Shown one piece after another: positions 54,948 to 63,086 of a stretch of DNA of 64,000 nucleotides. This stretch comes from Propionibacteriaceae bacterium UBA7704. Its GTDB lineage: Bacteria > Actinomycetota > Actinomycetes > Propionibacteriales > Propionibacteriaceae. Each line of letters begins with the position of its first letter. Within the stretch, counting starts at the first letter, position 1. The stretch covers positions 8,996-72,995 of the forward strand of contig DLGC01000021.1 in assembly GCA_002482525.1 (NCBI GenBank). Reading direction: 5' to 3'. The notes beneath the pieces were generated by a model. It was not told the origin of the DNA, did not search any database, and was given only the letters and a program-made list of their open reading frames with translations. A program made the position numbers and the translations under genes.

Positions 54948-56120
54948 CTACCGCACCCGTGCGGTTCGGCGGCTGGCCACCGTCTTGCTCGCGTAGCCAG
55001 CTCGCGAGCCGGTCACTGTGACCTGAATCCGCTTGCCACGGTAGGACGCCTTCACCTTCAGCGGCGAGCAGTTGCGCTTGACCACCTTCGAGCCGACATA
55101 CCACCGACAGGTGGTTGCCACCGGCTGCGGAAGCCAAGACCCCGCACGCACCGTCAGCCGTGCGCCCACCTTCGCCGTACCGTGGATCTTCGGCTTCACC
55201 GAAACGATGCGACGTGCACTATCGAGCTCGAAATCCACATGAGTGGCGAGCGTGGACTGAAAGCCAAGGTAGTCGCGGGTTATATTCACCGGCGCACTCT
55301 TGCCTGGCACCTTCAACTGCAGCTTTTCAGCGTCGCTGACCGACGAGCGCGTGAACAGGCCGAAGTAGTACCCATCGGCCTTTGTCGTGCCGATACACGG
55401 GCCAGCCTCGATACACACAGTGACGCCGGCATACGGGCGGCCTTGCACATCAACGACTCGCCCACTCACCGAGAACTGATCGGTAACCCCCGCACGCGGC
55501 AGCACGATCCGTCCCAGGTCCCCGTCAGGCGACCATTTCTGCCCCATCGACTCATAGCCATCCGCCGAAACATGCAAGGAATGCTCGTCATAGGGGTAGG
55601 GACCCATTCTGACCGAGAACCGGCCCTGAGCATCAGTCAGGCTGACCGGACGATACCCACTCTTGATGGTGGCGCCCGCGACAGGCTTGCCTGCAACGTC
55701 GACGATCTGTCCACTCGCCACCGGGTAGGAGTTCACCTCGAGGTCACGCTGGACGGTGTCCCCCGGTTCGGCATCGATCTTGACTTGGCACTGCTCCCCG
55801 TACCGGATGTCCTTGTACAGACCCTCATGGGTGTCTGTGGCCGAAACCGAGACGCAGCGCACCTCGACGTCCACCCCGAACTGGTTATCGGTAGTGAGTT
55901 TCGGTGTGACGGTGTACGTTCCGCCCGAATCGGTAAGCATGCAATCAGTGCTGTCAAAAAGGTCACACACCTCGATGCCTGCAGTCGGAACTCCGTCGAG
56001 ACGAACGACACCGGTCACGGTGACGTCGTCCACAGCAGCCCAAACCGGAGCTGTTCCAGGCACGAGCATCGCCATGCCGGCGATTCCGGCAACCGCCACT
56101 CGGGCAGCATGAATGTTCAC
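54948..56120 (-). CDS. Secreted protein with carboxypeptidase-regulatory-like repeats
   Basis: A 390-residue exported protein: signal peptide (VAVAGIAGMAMLVPGTAPVWA), three beta-sandwich carboxypeptidase-regulatory-like repeats (VTGVVRLDGVPTAGIEVCD, ASGQIVDVAGKPVAGATI, VSGRVVDVQGRPYAGVTVC), and a C-terminal Ig-like domain (KPKIHGTAKVGARLTV...) with CRWYVGSKVVKRNCS. Such modules form surface stalks or adhesins. GTG start at 56120 with GGGGGAT before it. Paralogue of the next gene upstream; both carry a shared upstream element. Confidence 0.75.
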   Translation of the reverse strand: MNIHAARVAVAGIAGMAMLVPGTAPVWAAVDDVTVTGVVRLDGVPTAGIEVCDLFDSTDCMLTDSGGTYTVTPKLTTDNQFGVDVEVRCVSVSATDTHEGLYKDIRYGEQCQVKIDAEPGDTVQRDLEVNSYPVASGQIVDVAGKPVAGATIKSGYRPVSLTDAQGRFSVRMGPYPYDEHSLHVSADGYESMGQKWSPDGDLGRIVLPRAGVTDQFSVSGRVVDVQGRPYAGVTVCIEAGPCIGTTKADGYYFGLFTRSSVSDAEKLQLKVPGKSAPVNITRDYLGFQSTLATHVDFELDSARRIVSVKPKIHGTAKVGARLTVRAGSWLPQPVATTCRWYVGSKVVKRNCSPLKVKASYRGKRIQVTVTGSRAGYASKTVASRRTARVR

Positions 56121-56167
56121 AAGTATCCCCCATCTTGAATCCCCGTAGTTAAGCAATCCCCGGACCT

Positions 56168-56190
56168 AAAAAGCCCCCGGCAGGCCGGGT
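56168..56190 (-). terminator. Intrinsic terminator in the leader of the secreted-protein gene
   Basis: On the minus strand CCCGGC-CT-GCCGGG is followed by GGCTTTTT. It lies between the shared element at 56231-56324 and the GTG at 56120, so it would either end a short leader transcript or terminate readthrough from the upstream paralogue. Confidence 0.7.
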
Positions 56191-56230
56191 GTTTGCACCG
56201 GCGGCATAGCGCACTCAAAGAGGCGCAGTT

Positions 56231-56324
56231 CACCGCGGGCAGCGCTAATACTGCACTACGCCAATGCCGGAGGCAACGCCATAACGCGACCCGTGACCAC
56301 CGGGTCCCGATTAGGACGATTCAA
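56231..56324 (-). promoter_or_regulatory. Shared bipartite upstream element, copy A
   Basis: Two blocks match copy B (57691-57785): GAATCGTCcTAAT-type block at 56310-56324, and the 24-base block at 56231-56254 containing GCAGCGCTAATACTGC. The blocks are 55 bases apart here and 56 in copy B. It lies 111 bases before the start codon of the downstream paralogue. Confidence 0.6.
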
Positions 56325-56390
56325 ACCCCGGCGGATCAGTCGGCAAAGCTCAGGTCGGCCTCCGCAGGCCTCGCATGGCCCGACTCAAGG

Positions 56391-57605
56391 TCAGCCATGG
56401 CTGAGTCGAAAGACCCGACTCGTACGAGACTGACTCGGGTACCCCGGGCGGGAGCCTTTCACGGTCACCGTGATCGGCTTGCCTCGATAGGCCGCCTTGA
56501 TTCGCAGCGCCGAGCAGGACTTCTTGACCACCTTTGATCCCACCCTCCACCGGCAGGTCTGCGACACAGGCTTGGGCGCCCATGCTCCGAGCCGAACCAT
56601 GAGTACCTCAGGCCTCGTGGCCTTGCGCACGATCTTGGGCAGCGACCCCACAATGCTGCGCTTGGCGTGGAATCGATAGTCATTACCCTCCCCGAAGGAA
56701 CCCCAAGAAAGCTGCGGGGAGGAGTCAGCTGTGATCACCTCCGTGGTTCCTGGCGCGGAAATTCGCAAACGCACACTCGTGTTCGGAACCAACCCGTAAT
56801 ACCGTCCCTGCGAGCCCGCTTTCGACAAACAGGCACCACCTACGACACACACTCGAGCTCCAACAAAGGGCTTGCCAGCCGCATCTACGATCCGACCACT
56901 GTAGGAATACTTCGCAGGCTTGTTCTTGGGCACCATCACGATGTGCCCCAGGTCATAGCCGTCCCTCCATTGCCCCCGGGACCAGGAACGACGGAAGCCG
57001 GGAGCTGTCACGGTGATATCGCCGTCGTCGTAGTAGTAGATGCCTAGGCGCACAGAGAAATGTCCGCGACGATCCGTTCGGTGCTTGGTCGGAGTCCCGG
57101 AATCAACCACCGCACCCACAACAGGCCGCCCCTGGGGGTCAACCACCCGACCCTTGAGGCGATGGAATGGCTCGATGTCGATGTTGGGATAGGCAACAAC
57201 CGCTCCCGGATTCGGATCCAGCGGGAGTCGACACCACGCGCCGCCGTGGCTGGTTAGCGAAATCGGAGCGAACAGATCCCGATGCGCGGTGGTGACCGGA
57301 GAAGCCGCCAGGCAAGCGTCGCGATCACCGAGAGAATTCTCCAAAACTGGGACCTTCACCGTGTAGCCCCCGTCGATGCCAGTAAGCGCACAGGTCGCCC
57401 CGTTGGGCGGGTTCCCATCGTCGGTATACCAGCCAAGGCCACAGACTCGCACCCCCGCGACGGGTTTGCCATTGATCAGAACCACCCCCGTGGCCGTCAT
57501 CGGCTCGAGTACCCCTTCAGCCTTCACCTCAGGGCCAACGCTCCACGCCAGCGCAATCACCAGCAGGGAAACAAAAACGGCACGCCCAGCTACCTTGAAA
57601 CCCAC
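56391..57605 (-). CDS. Secreted protein with carboxypeptidase-regulatory-like repeats (paralogue)
   Basis: A 404-residue exported protein with signal peptide (RAVFVSLLVIALAWSVGPEVKA), the same repeat series (ATGVVLINGKPVAGVRVCG, LKGRVVDPQGRPVVGAVVD, YSGRIVDAAGKPFVGARVCV) and a C-terminal domain CRWRVGSKVVKKSCSALRIK nearly matching that of its neighbour. It arose by duplication from the 54948-56120 gene. GTG start with GGAGATTGGGGA upstream. Cysteine pairs suggest disulfides outside the cell. Confidence 0.75.
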   Translation of the reverse strand: MGFKVAGRAVFVSLLVIALAWSVGPEVKAEGVLEPMTATGVVLINGKPVAGVRVCGLGWYTDDGNPPNGATCALTGIDGGYTVKVPVLENSLGDRDACLAASPVTTAHRDLFAPISLTSHGGAWCRLPLDPNPGAVVAYPNIDIEPFHRLKGRVVDPQGRPVVGAVVDSGTPTKHRTDRRGHFSVRLGIYYYDDGDITVTAPGFRRSWSRGQWRDGYDLGHIVMVPKNKPAKYSYSGRIVDAAGKPFVGARVCVVGGACLSKAGSQGRYYGLVPNTSVRLRISAPGTTEVITADSSPQLSWGSFGEGNDYRFHAKRSIVGSLPKIVRKATRPEVLMVRLGAWAPKPVSQTCRWRVGSKVVKKSCSALRIKAAYRGKPITVTVKGSRPGYPSQSRTSRVFRLSHG

Positions 57606-57690
57606 TGTTCCCCAATCTCCTGATGGCGAATACACACTGCGGGTTAGATCATTGTGATGGTGGCACGACGTGCCTTAATTTCACCCTAAA

Positions 57691-57785
57691 CACCGCAGGC
57701 AGCGCTAATACTGCCCCAAGGAATGAGCGGATGCAAAGCCGCCGATGCAGTGAATGAGAATCGAGTGTTCATTACGACGATTCAA
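57691..57785 (-). promoter_or_regulatory. Shared bipartite upstream element, copy B
   Basis: Block 1 ATTACGACGATTCAA is at 57771-57785 and block 2, with GCAGCGCTAATACTGC, at 57691-57714. Block 2 differs at one of 24 positions from copy A; block 1 differs at one of 15. It lies 86 bases before the GTG of the paralogue. The region between the blocks is only partly alike. Confidence 0.6.
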
Positions 57786-57795
57786 TCACCGACGC

Positions 57796-59475
57796 CTATA
57801 CCGGGGGGCGTCTGCGACCACCGAAAAGCACCACCAAGAGAGGCAACGCCGAGGCTCCCAGAAGCACCCGCGCCATCACGGGCTCGACCGGCCAGAAGAG
57901 AGCGGATGCCACCAGCAGTGCGGCGAACACCACCGCGAAGACCATGCGATTCAGGGTCCGATCCAGACGACGCATCCGCAGATCGAGCATCGGATTACGC
58001 ACCGAGAGCTCACCCCGTTCAGCAGTGGTCATCAAACGATCGATCCGCGTCGGCAGCGCGATCAACGTCTGGGCGATCTTGATGCCCTCTTCCTTGACGG
58101 TGTCCCACGATCGGGAGTCGCCGTCGTCCCCAGCAACCAGCTTGGCGGTGTAGGGCGCCAATGCCGACCAGACGTTGAAGTTCGGCTCCAGCCCGGTGCA
58201 GATGCCCGAGAGCATGGCGATGCTGCGTCCCAACAACAGCAGATTCTCCGGCAGCTGGAACGGCATGCTGACCATCAGATCGCGGAACTGCAAGCCGAAA
58301 CTCATCATCTCTTCGTGACTGATGTCGCGAAGATCACCCATCGTCATGCCGCCGAAACGGTCGAAGACCTGGGCAGCAGCCAACTCCAGCAGCTTCACAT
58401 CGGCGGTCGGAAGGAGCACCTTAAGCTCTTTGAACGCCCCCACTAGTCGGGCGGCGTCCTGCAGCGCAATAGCAATCAATGCCTCTCGAAGACCCTCGCG
58501 AAGCTCCTCAGGGATCCTGCCCACCATGCCGAAATCGATGAACGTCAATCGGAAGTCGCCATTGTCGCCGGTCGGTTCGACGAAGAGATTGCCCGGATGC
58601 GGATCGGCGTGGAAGACCCCATCGGTGAAGATCTGCTGCAGGTAGGTTTCCACCAGCTTGTTCGCCACCTGGATCCGGTCAATCCCGGCTGCAGCAATCG
58701 CGTCGTGATCGCCGATGCGGATCGCGGTCACGTCCTCCAAGGTCAGCACCCGCGTCGTGGTGTGCTCCCAGGCGATCTCGGGAACTCGGACGCCGGTGTC
58801 GTCGCCGAACGCCGCTGCGAAGTGCGCGGCGTTCCCGGCCTCGGCGATGTAGTCGATCTCGGCCAGCGTTGTGGTGGCGAACTCCTCCACCAGGGCAGGA
58901 ACATCTGCCCGACTGCTGACCGGCTCATAGCGGGTCAGCCACTGACCCACCCGGCGTAAGGCGGTGAGGTCCACGTCCACGATCTTGTCGATGTCGGGTC
59001 GCTGGACCTTGACCACCACAGCGGCGAATCCGGTCTCTTCAGCGTCAGCCTCGAACAGCACTGCCCGGTGCGCCTGCCCCAGTGAAGCCGCAGCCAGCGG
59101 CTCGGCCTCGAAGCTGGCGAAGACCTGTTCCAAGGGCCGGCCCAGATCCTGCTCAGCCCGGATTCTGATCGTCTCGAAAGGGGCCGGTGGCACCTCGTCC
59201 TGCAGGCCGGAGAGCTCATCGGTGATCTCGACCGGCAGCACATCAAGACGCGCAGATAGGAACTGACCGACCTTGATCATCAAGCCACCCTGGCGAATCG
59301 CCAAGGCTCGGAATCGTGCCGCAATGCGCTGGTTGCGCTTCACCCGAGTGCGGTCGGTCCACCGCGCCAGCCCCAGCTTGGGCAACACGATCTCCCAGTA
59401 GATGAAGCTCGCCGTGACCAGCCCGAAGAAGGTAATGATGCGGCGATAGCGCGCGCGAAGTTGCGCAGGGGTCAT
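57796..59475 (-). CDS. ABC1/UbiB-family atypical kinase (AarF)
   Basis: A 559-residue protein with the hallmarks of the UbiB family: KVGQFLSARLD (KxGQ), ALAAASLGQAHRA (Ala-rich loop), HADPHPGN catalytic loop and DFGMVG, and two C-terminal membrane segments (MVFAVVFAALLVASALFW, VLLGASALPLLVVLF). Family members support quinone biosynthesis or lipid handling at the membrane. It follows a PadR gene after seven bases, forming an operon. Confidence 0.93.
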   Translation of the reverse strand: MTPAQLRARYRRIITFFGLVTASFIYWEIVLPKLGLARWTDRTRVKRNQRIAARFRALAIRQGGLMIKVGQFLSARLDVLPVEITDELSGLQDEVPPAPFETIRIRAEQDLGRPLEQVFASFEAEPLAAASLGQAHRAVLFEADAEETGFAAVVVKVQRPDIDKIVDVDLTALRRVGQWLTRYEPVSSRADVPALVEEFATTTLAEIDYIAEAGNAAHFAAAFGDDTGVRVPEIAWEHTTTRVLTLEDVTAIRIGDHDAIAAAGIDRIQVANKLVETYLQQIFTDGVFHADPHPGNLFVEPTGDNGDFRLTFIDFGMVGRIPEELREGLREALIAIALQDAARLVGAFKELKVLLPTADVKLLELAAAQVFDRFGGMTMGDLRDISHEEMMSFGLQFRDLMVSMPFQLPENLLLLGRSIAMLSGICTGLEPNFNVWSALAPYTAKLVAGDDGDSRSWDTVKEEGIKIAQTLIALPTRIDRLMTTAERGELSVRNPMLDLRMRRLDRTLNRMVFAVVFAALLVASALFWPVEPVMARVLLGASALPLLVVLFGGRRRPPV

Positions 59476-59482
59476 GTGAGCA

Positions 59483-60031
59483 TCAGTCCTCGGCCAGCAG
59501 GGTGTACACCTGTTTGCGCGCCGCGTTCAGGATCTCCACCACCTTGTCGGTCTTCTGCTTGTCGCCGGTCCGGGCCGCCTGCATCACTGCGGAAGCCAAT
59601 CGGGCTGCGGACTCCCGCAGATCCAGTATTCCCGAGACATCCCCGACGGCGGCCGCCACGTCCCACGGTGCTGGTTCCGCCGCCAGGTCAGCGACGGCGA
59701 CCTTGCCGTCTTCAGTGAGCGAGAAGACCTTCTTACCTGCGGTCTCAGTGGCCTCGATCAGACCTTCATCGGCCAGCAACTGCAAGGTCGGATAGATCGA
59801 GCCCGCACTGGGACGCCACAGTCCCCCGCTGCGCTGACCGAGTTCTTGAATGATCTGATAGCCATGCATCGGCTGCTCGGCCAGTACCTTGAGAATCGCC
59901 GCCCGGGTGTCGCCGCGTCGAGCCCGAGTGTGAGGACCGTAGCCACCGGCAACGGGACCCTTCATTCCCCAGTCGGCCAGCTTGCGCAGAAAGGCGGCGG
60001 GATCCATGAGAGCTTCTTGGGTGTGCGACAT
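59483..60031 (-). CDS. PadR-family transcriptional regulator
   Basis: A 182-residue PadR regulator: winged helix at about 43-110 (AILKVLAEQPMHGYQIIQELGQRSGGLWRPSAGSIYPTLQLLADEGLI) followed by a dimerising helix. GGGAG lies six bases before the ATG at 60031. The palindrome at 60050-60063 just upstream is a likely autoregulatory site that also covers the promoter of the divergent thioredoxin. The downstream UbiB gene is presumably controlled with it. Confidence 0.9.
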   Translation of the reverse strand: MSHTQEALMDPAAFLRKLADWGMKGPVAGGYGPHTRARRGDTRAAILKVLAEQPMHGYQIIQELGQRSGGLWRPSAGSIYPTLQLLADEGLIEATETAGKKVFSLTEDGKVAVADLAAEPAPWDVAAAVGDVSGILDLRESAARLASAVMQAARTGDKQKTDKVVEILNAARKQVYTLLAED

Positions 60032-60049
60032 CGCGTGCTCCCTTCAAGC

Positions 60050-60063
60050 CATATTGCGATATG
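60050..60063. promoter_or_regulatory. Candidate PadR operator
   Basis: CATAT-TGCG-ATATG is an inverted repeat 19 bases upstream of the padR-like start and 55 bases before the thioredoxin ATG, in a divergent gap. AT-rich half-sites fit PadR-type operators, so autoregulation is plausible. Confidence 0.5.
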
Positions 60064-60117
60064 TCGTTAGCTATCGTAGCCATCGGCGCCAAGTCGACCA
60101 GCGGGTACCGTGGGAGC

Positions 60118-60543
60118 ATGAGTTCTATCGCGGTGTGTCCGTCCTGTGGCACCAAGAACCGGGTGCCAGTCGCGTCCTCAGGACGCCCCCAGTGCGCGTC
60201 CTGCCACCAGCCCCTGCCGTGGCTCGTCGAAGCCGGCGACGCTGACTTGGATGCAGCCTTGAACACCGACCACCTCGTACTCATCGACCTTTGGGCGCCC
60301 TGGTGCGGGCCGTGCACGATGGTCGCGCCGGTGCTGCAGCGGCTTTCGGTGCGCTATTCCGGCAAAGTCAAAGTCGTGAAGGTCAACGTCGATCACAATC
60401 CGCGCTCCTCGGCCCGTTTCGACGCACAGTCCATTCCGACTTTGGTCATGACGCGCCACGGTGCTGTCGTCGATCGCATCGTCGGAGCGCAGGGCGAGGC
60501 CGCTTTGGTCGCACGAATCGAGCCCCTGCTCGTTACGCGATAG
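60118..60543 (+). CDS. Thioredoxin with N-terminal zinc ribbon (Trx2/TrxC type)
   Basis: A 141-residue thioredoxin whose N-terminus carries two CxxC pairs (CPSC, CASC) forming a zinc ribbon, then the active site WAPWCGPC and the cis-Pro in SIPTLV. This TrxC layout is associated with oxidative stress. GGGAG precedes the ATG at 60118; an open frame continues to 60061 over the PadR operator. Divergent from padR. Confidence 0.9.
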   Translation: MSSIAVCPSCGTKNRVPVASSGRPQCASCHQPLPWLVEAGDADLDAALNTDHLVLIDLWAPWCGPCTMVAPVLQRLSVRYSGKVKVVKVNVDHNPRSSARFDAQSIPTLVMTRHGAVVDRIVGAQGEAALVARIEPLLVTR

Positions 60544-60644
60544 CAGGCTCATCGTTCACGAAATGTCCCCGAAAGAGGACTGACGCCGATCACCGGCCAC
60601 AGATTAGGGTCCGACCAGTACCACTTGTTCATGAATGCCTTCAC

Positions 60645-61358
60645 ATGACTGAAAACCCCCCGACCGCCTGGACCCACGGCACTCTGCGGAACCCCACACC
60701 GGCAGAGCCTGAGCCGAGCCGCGCAGCGTCTGCGGAGGTCAACGGGCCCGAGTGGCTTCTTCAACTCGGTGCGGTGAAGTTCACCCAGATTGTCAGCGAG
60801 GCCTACCGCGACCAGGGATATCAGGTGCAATTCATGGTCGATTCTGTTTCGGGAGTCGATCTGGTGCTGCTGCGAGGAAGCGATCGCATTCTGGTGAGCT
60901 TCGAGCGTCGTCGCGTCACGGTTTCCGATGTCGACGTGGTGCAACGCCTTGATCGAGCAGTCACCGCGCAATCAGCGTCGTGGGGGCTGGCGATCACGGC
61001 TTGCGGCTTCACCGCCGAGGCTTACGAGTTCGCCGAGCACACCCGCATCACCTTGCTGGACGGCGAGGCTGTCGCCCAACTGCTCGCCATCGGCCCTCTT
61101 CAGCCGGTCACTCCGATTCCGCCTCCTACCAAGCGGATCCCGTCGAGTCCGAGCGCAACGATCCCGACCTGCCCGGCATGCCACACCGCCATGGTGTTGC
61201 ACTCCGAGGACGCGGCAGCCTCGTCCTATTCCTGGATCTGTCCGAAGTGCACGCACGCCGAGACCCCCGCCCCACCGCGGCGCACACTGGGACACCTCTC
61301 CCAAGACGGCGAATGGCAAGGCGCTTTGGGTCGTTGGCGCCAGCTCAGCAACCATTAG
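60645..61358 (+). CDS. Mrr-like restriction-endonuclease fold protein with zinc ribbon
   Basis: A 237-residue protein. Residues about 43-148 match the Mrr catalytic domain pattern (VKFTQIVSEAYRDQGYQVQ, SGVDLVLLRGSDRILVSFERR, VTVSDVDVVQRL, ITACGFTAEAYEFAEHTRITLLDG). Asp72 is present, but where Mrr enzymes have QxK this protein has S-F-E (85-87), so the nuclease is probably inactive or altered. A C-terminal zinc ribbon uses C176/C179 and C199/C202. It may be a DNA-binding relative of phage-defence nucleases. ATG at 60645. Confidence 0.65.
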   Translation: MTENPPTAWTHGTLRNPTPAEPEPSRAASAEVNGPEWLLQLGAVKFTQIVSEAYRDQGYQVQFMVDSVSGVDLVLLRGSDRILVSFERRRVTVSDVDVVQRLDRAVTAQSASWGLAITACGFTAEAYEFAEHTRITLLDGEAVAQLLAIGPLQPVTPIPPPTKRIPSSPSATIPTCPACHTAMVLHSEDAAASSYSWICPKCTHAETPAPPRRTLGHLSQDGEWQGALGRWRQLSNH

Positions 61359-61368
61359 AAAACACAAC

Positions 61369-61403
61369 GGCCGCCCCACCTGAATCACCCTGGTGGGACG
61401 GCC
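61369..61403. terminator. Bidirectional terminator
   Basis: GGCCGCCCCACC and GGTGGGACGGCC form a 12-pair stem with one mismatch between the convergent Mrr-like and groES genes. On the plus strand A-rich sequence precedes it; on the minus strand it is followed by TTGTGTTTTC. Confidence 0.75.
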
Positions 61404-61418
61404 GACGACGGTGCTGAA

Positions 61419-61691
61419 CTAGCGGATGACCGCCAACAGTTCGGTGGCATCGATGACGAGGTAATCGTGCCCGTTCATGTGAACCTCAGCGCCGGTGTAC
61501 TCCGGGAAGAGCACAACCTCGCCAGGCTTCACCTTGATCATCTCTTCGTCATCACCCACAGCGATGACGACGCCGCGCTGCTGCTTGGACTTGGCGGTAT
61601 CGGGGATGACCAGACCACTTGCGGTCACGCTTTCCTCTTCGGATACCTCCACCAGAACTCGGGAGCCGAGCGGTTGCACGGATTCACTCAC
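61419..61691 (-). CDS. GroES-type co-chaperonin, divergent
   Basis: A 90-residue Cpn10 protein with the GroES pattern PLGSRVLVEV, ASGLVIPDTAKSKQQRGVVIAVG and YLVIDATELLAVI. Typical actinobacterial GroES is about 98-102 residues; this one is shorter in the middle and there is no groEL next to it, so it may be a second copy or a specialised paralogue. GTG start at 61691 with AGGAAA upstream. Confidence 0.85.
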   Translation of the reverse strand: MSESVQPLGSRVLVEVSEEESVTASGLVIPDTAKSKQQRGVVIAVGDDEEMIKVKPGEVVLFPEYTGAEVHMNGHDYLVIDATELLAVIR

Positions 61692-61773
61692 GACAGTTTC
61701 CTTCCGACGACGGACAAGCCCCGCCACTCTAGCGGAGCCGGCTGATGTTACGAACCCGACAATGCTGCCGAGG

Positions 61774-62034
61774 TCAACGGGCGCGCAAGCCCAACAGCGC
61801 GTCAATTCGCTGCTTGTCGAAGCCTACGATCGGCCGACCGTCGATCTCGACAACGGGGACCCCCATCTGGCCGGTTTTGCGGACCAGATTGTCGGCCGCC
61901 TTCTGATCACGACTGACATCGATCTCTCGGAACTGCACCCGGTTCTCACGCAGGTAGGCCTTGACGCGGGTACACCACGAGCAGGTGGGAGTGGTGAATA
62001 CCAGTACTCGATGCTTGGTGTTGGTCGCTGACAC
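61774..62034 (-). CDS. Glutaredoxin-like protein
   Basis: An 86-residue glutaredoxin/NrdH-type protein with redox motif CSWC (TTPTCSWCTRVKAYL), the GVPVVEIDG cis-Pro loop and GFDKQRID near the end. It reduces disulfides, or with mycothiol as mycoredoxin. GTG start with AGGAG. A CsoR/CstR-like palindrome lies just upstream. Confidence 0.88.
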   Translation of the reverse strand: MSATNTKHRVLVFTTPTCSWCTRVKAYLRENRVQFREIDVSRDQKAADNLVRKTGQMGVPVVEIDGRPIVGFDKQRIDALLGLRAR

Positions 62035-62058
62035 GGGTCTCCTTTCGCCGCCCTAAAT

Positions 62059-62074
62059 ATACCCCCGGGGGCAT
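62059..62074 (-). promoter_or_regulatory. CsoR/CstR-like palindrome upstream of the glutaredoxin gene
   Basis: ATACCCCCGGGGGCAT is a near-perfect palindrome 25 bases upstream of the glutaredoxin start. C-tract/G-tract palindromes flanked by ATA/TAT are typical operators of CsoR (copper) and CstR (persulfide) repressors. No gene of that family is in the window. Confidence 0.5.
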
Positions 62075-62174
62075 AGTCGCTCCAAGCTGGCGGCTTCCTC
62101 AATCCGTAGAGGTACGCGTCCTCGCCAGGACCAATGCGCCGCGCCCACACCGCCTCGACCTCTAAGCTGTGGCC

Positions 62175-62441
62175 ATGCTCATCATCGGCTTGATTCTGTT
62201 CGGCATGATCATCGGCGCCGGCGCACAACTCATCGTGGGACGTTCCCGCAAAGGCCTGGACTGGACGTTGGCCATCGTCGCAGGCCTGGTCGGCTCGTTC
62301 GTGGGCGGCTTGCTGATCAGCCTGCTCTCCGGTGATGGCCTGGAGTTCCGGGCGTCCGGCATTATCGGATCGCTGGTCGGCGCAATCATCATCACTGCGG
62401 TGTGGACCTGGTGGAAGCGCCGTTCCTCGGACAAGTCCTGA
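62175..62441 (+). CDS. GlsB/YeaQ/YmgE-family small membrane protein
   Basis: An 88-residue protein with three membrane segments and the glycine-rich pattern LIIGLILFGMIIGAGAQLIV, FVGGLLISLL, IIGSLVGAIIITAVWTWW of the transglycosylase-associated (GlsB/YeaQ) family. These stress-induced proteins have no known reaction. The ATG at 62175 is used; a GTG two codons earlier is possible. Confidence 0.85.
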   Translation: MLIIGLILFGMIIGAGAQLIVGRSRKGLDWTLAIVAGLVGSFVGGLLISLLSGDGLEFRASGIIGSLVGAIIITAVWTWWKRRSSDKS

Positions 62442-62482
62442 CCGATGCTGTGACTCACGCCGCAGGGGCGTAGTGTCACGTA

Positions 62483-63076
62483 ATGATCCGAAACGGCATC
62501 GCCCGCACGTACTGGCGCTTCAGTCGCTGGACCCTGACCATCGAACCGCAGCCGAACCGGCCTCGGATCATCATCGGAGCCCCGCACACGTCCAACTGGG
62601 ACTTCGTCTTCATGCTCGCCATTTGTTGGCGTGCCAACATCTCAATGAAATGGCTGGGCAAGCACACCCTGTTCACCGGGTGGCGCGGCCCGATCATGCG
62701 GGCACTGGGGGGAATCTCGGTAGATCGAGGCAACCCAGGCACCATCGTGCAGCAGGTGCTCGCCGAGCAAAGCGATCGCAATATCTCGATCGTGATCACC
62801 CCCGAAGGTACGCGCAGCACCGGTCGCAACTGGAAGTCGGGCTTCTACCGTCTCGCCTTGGACGCCAAGTTGCCGGTCACCTTGGCCTTCGTGGATCGCA
62901 ACACCATGACCACCGGGCTAGGGCCGACCATTGAACTCAGCGGTGACCCGACCGCCGATATGGACGTGATCCGCGCCTTCTATGCCGACAAAGCCGGCTT
63001 CCATCAGCTCCAGAGCACCGAGCCACGACTCTCAATCGAGGGTCGCTCGGCTACACAGACACCTGAGGACCACTAA
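62483..63076 (+). CDS. 1-acyl-sn-glycerol-3-phosphate acyltransferase-like protein
   Basis: A 197-residue PlsC-family acyltransferase with motif HTSNWD (the HX4D motif) and PEGTRS. It probably transfers an acyl chain to lysophosphatidate or a related glycerolipid. It lacks strong membrane segments apart from a short hydrophobic stretch (FMLAICWRA). The motif IVVTPEGTRS-type stretch reads ISIVITPEGTRS here. Followed by an enoyl-CoA hydratase after ten bases. Confidence 0.85.
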   Translation: MIRNGIARTYWRFSRWTLTIEPQPNRPRIIIGAPHTSNWDFVFMLAICWRANISMKWLGKHTLFTGWRGPIMRALGGISVDRGNPGTIVQQVLAEQSDRNISIVITPEGTRSTGRNWKSGFYRLALDAKLPVTLAFVDRNTMTTGLGPTIELSGDPTADMDVIRAFYADKAGFHQLQSTEPRLSIEGRSATQTPEDH

Positions 63077-63086
63077 GTTCGGCGCT

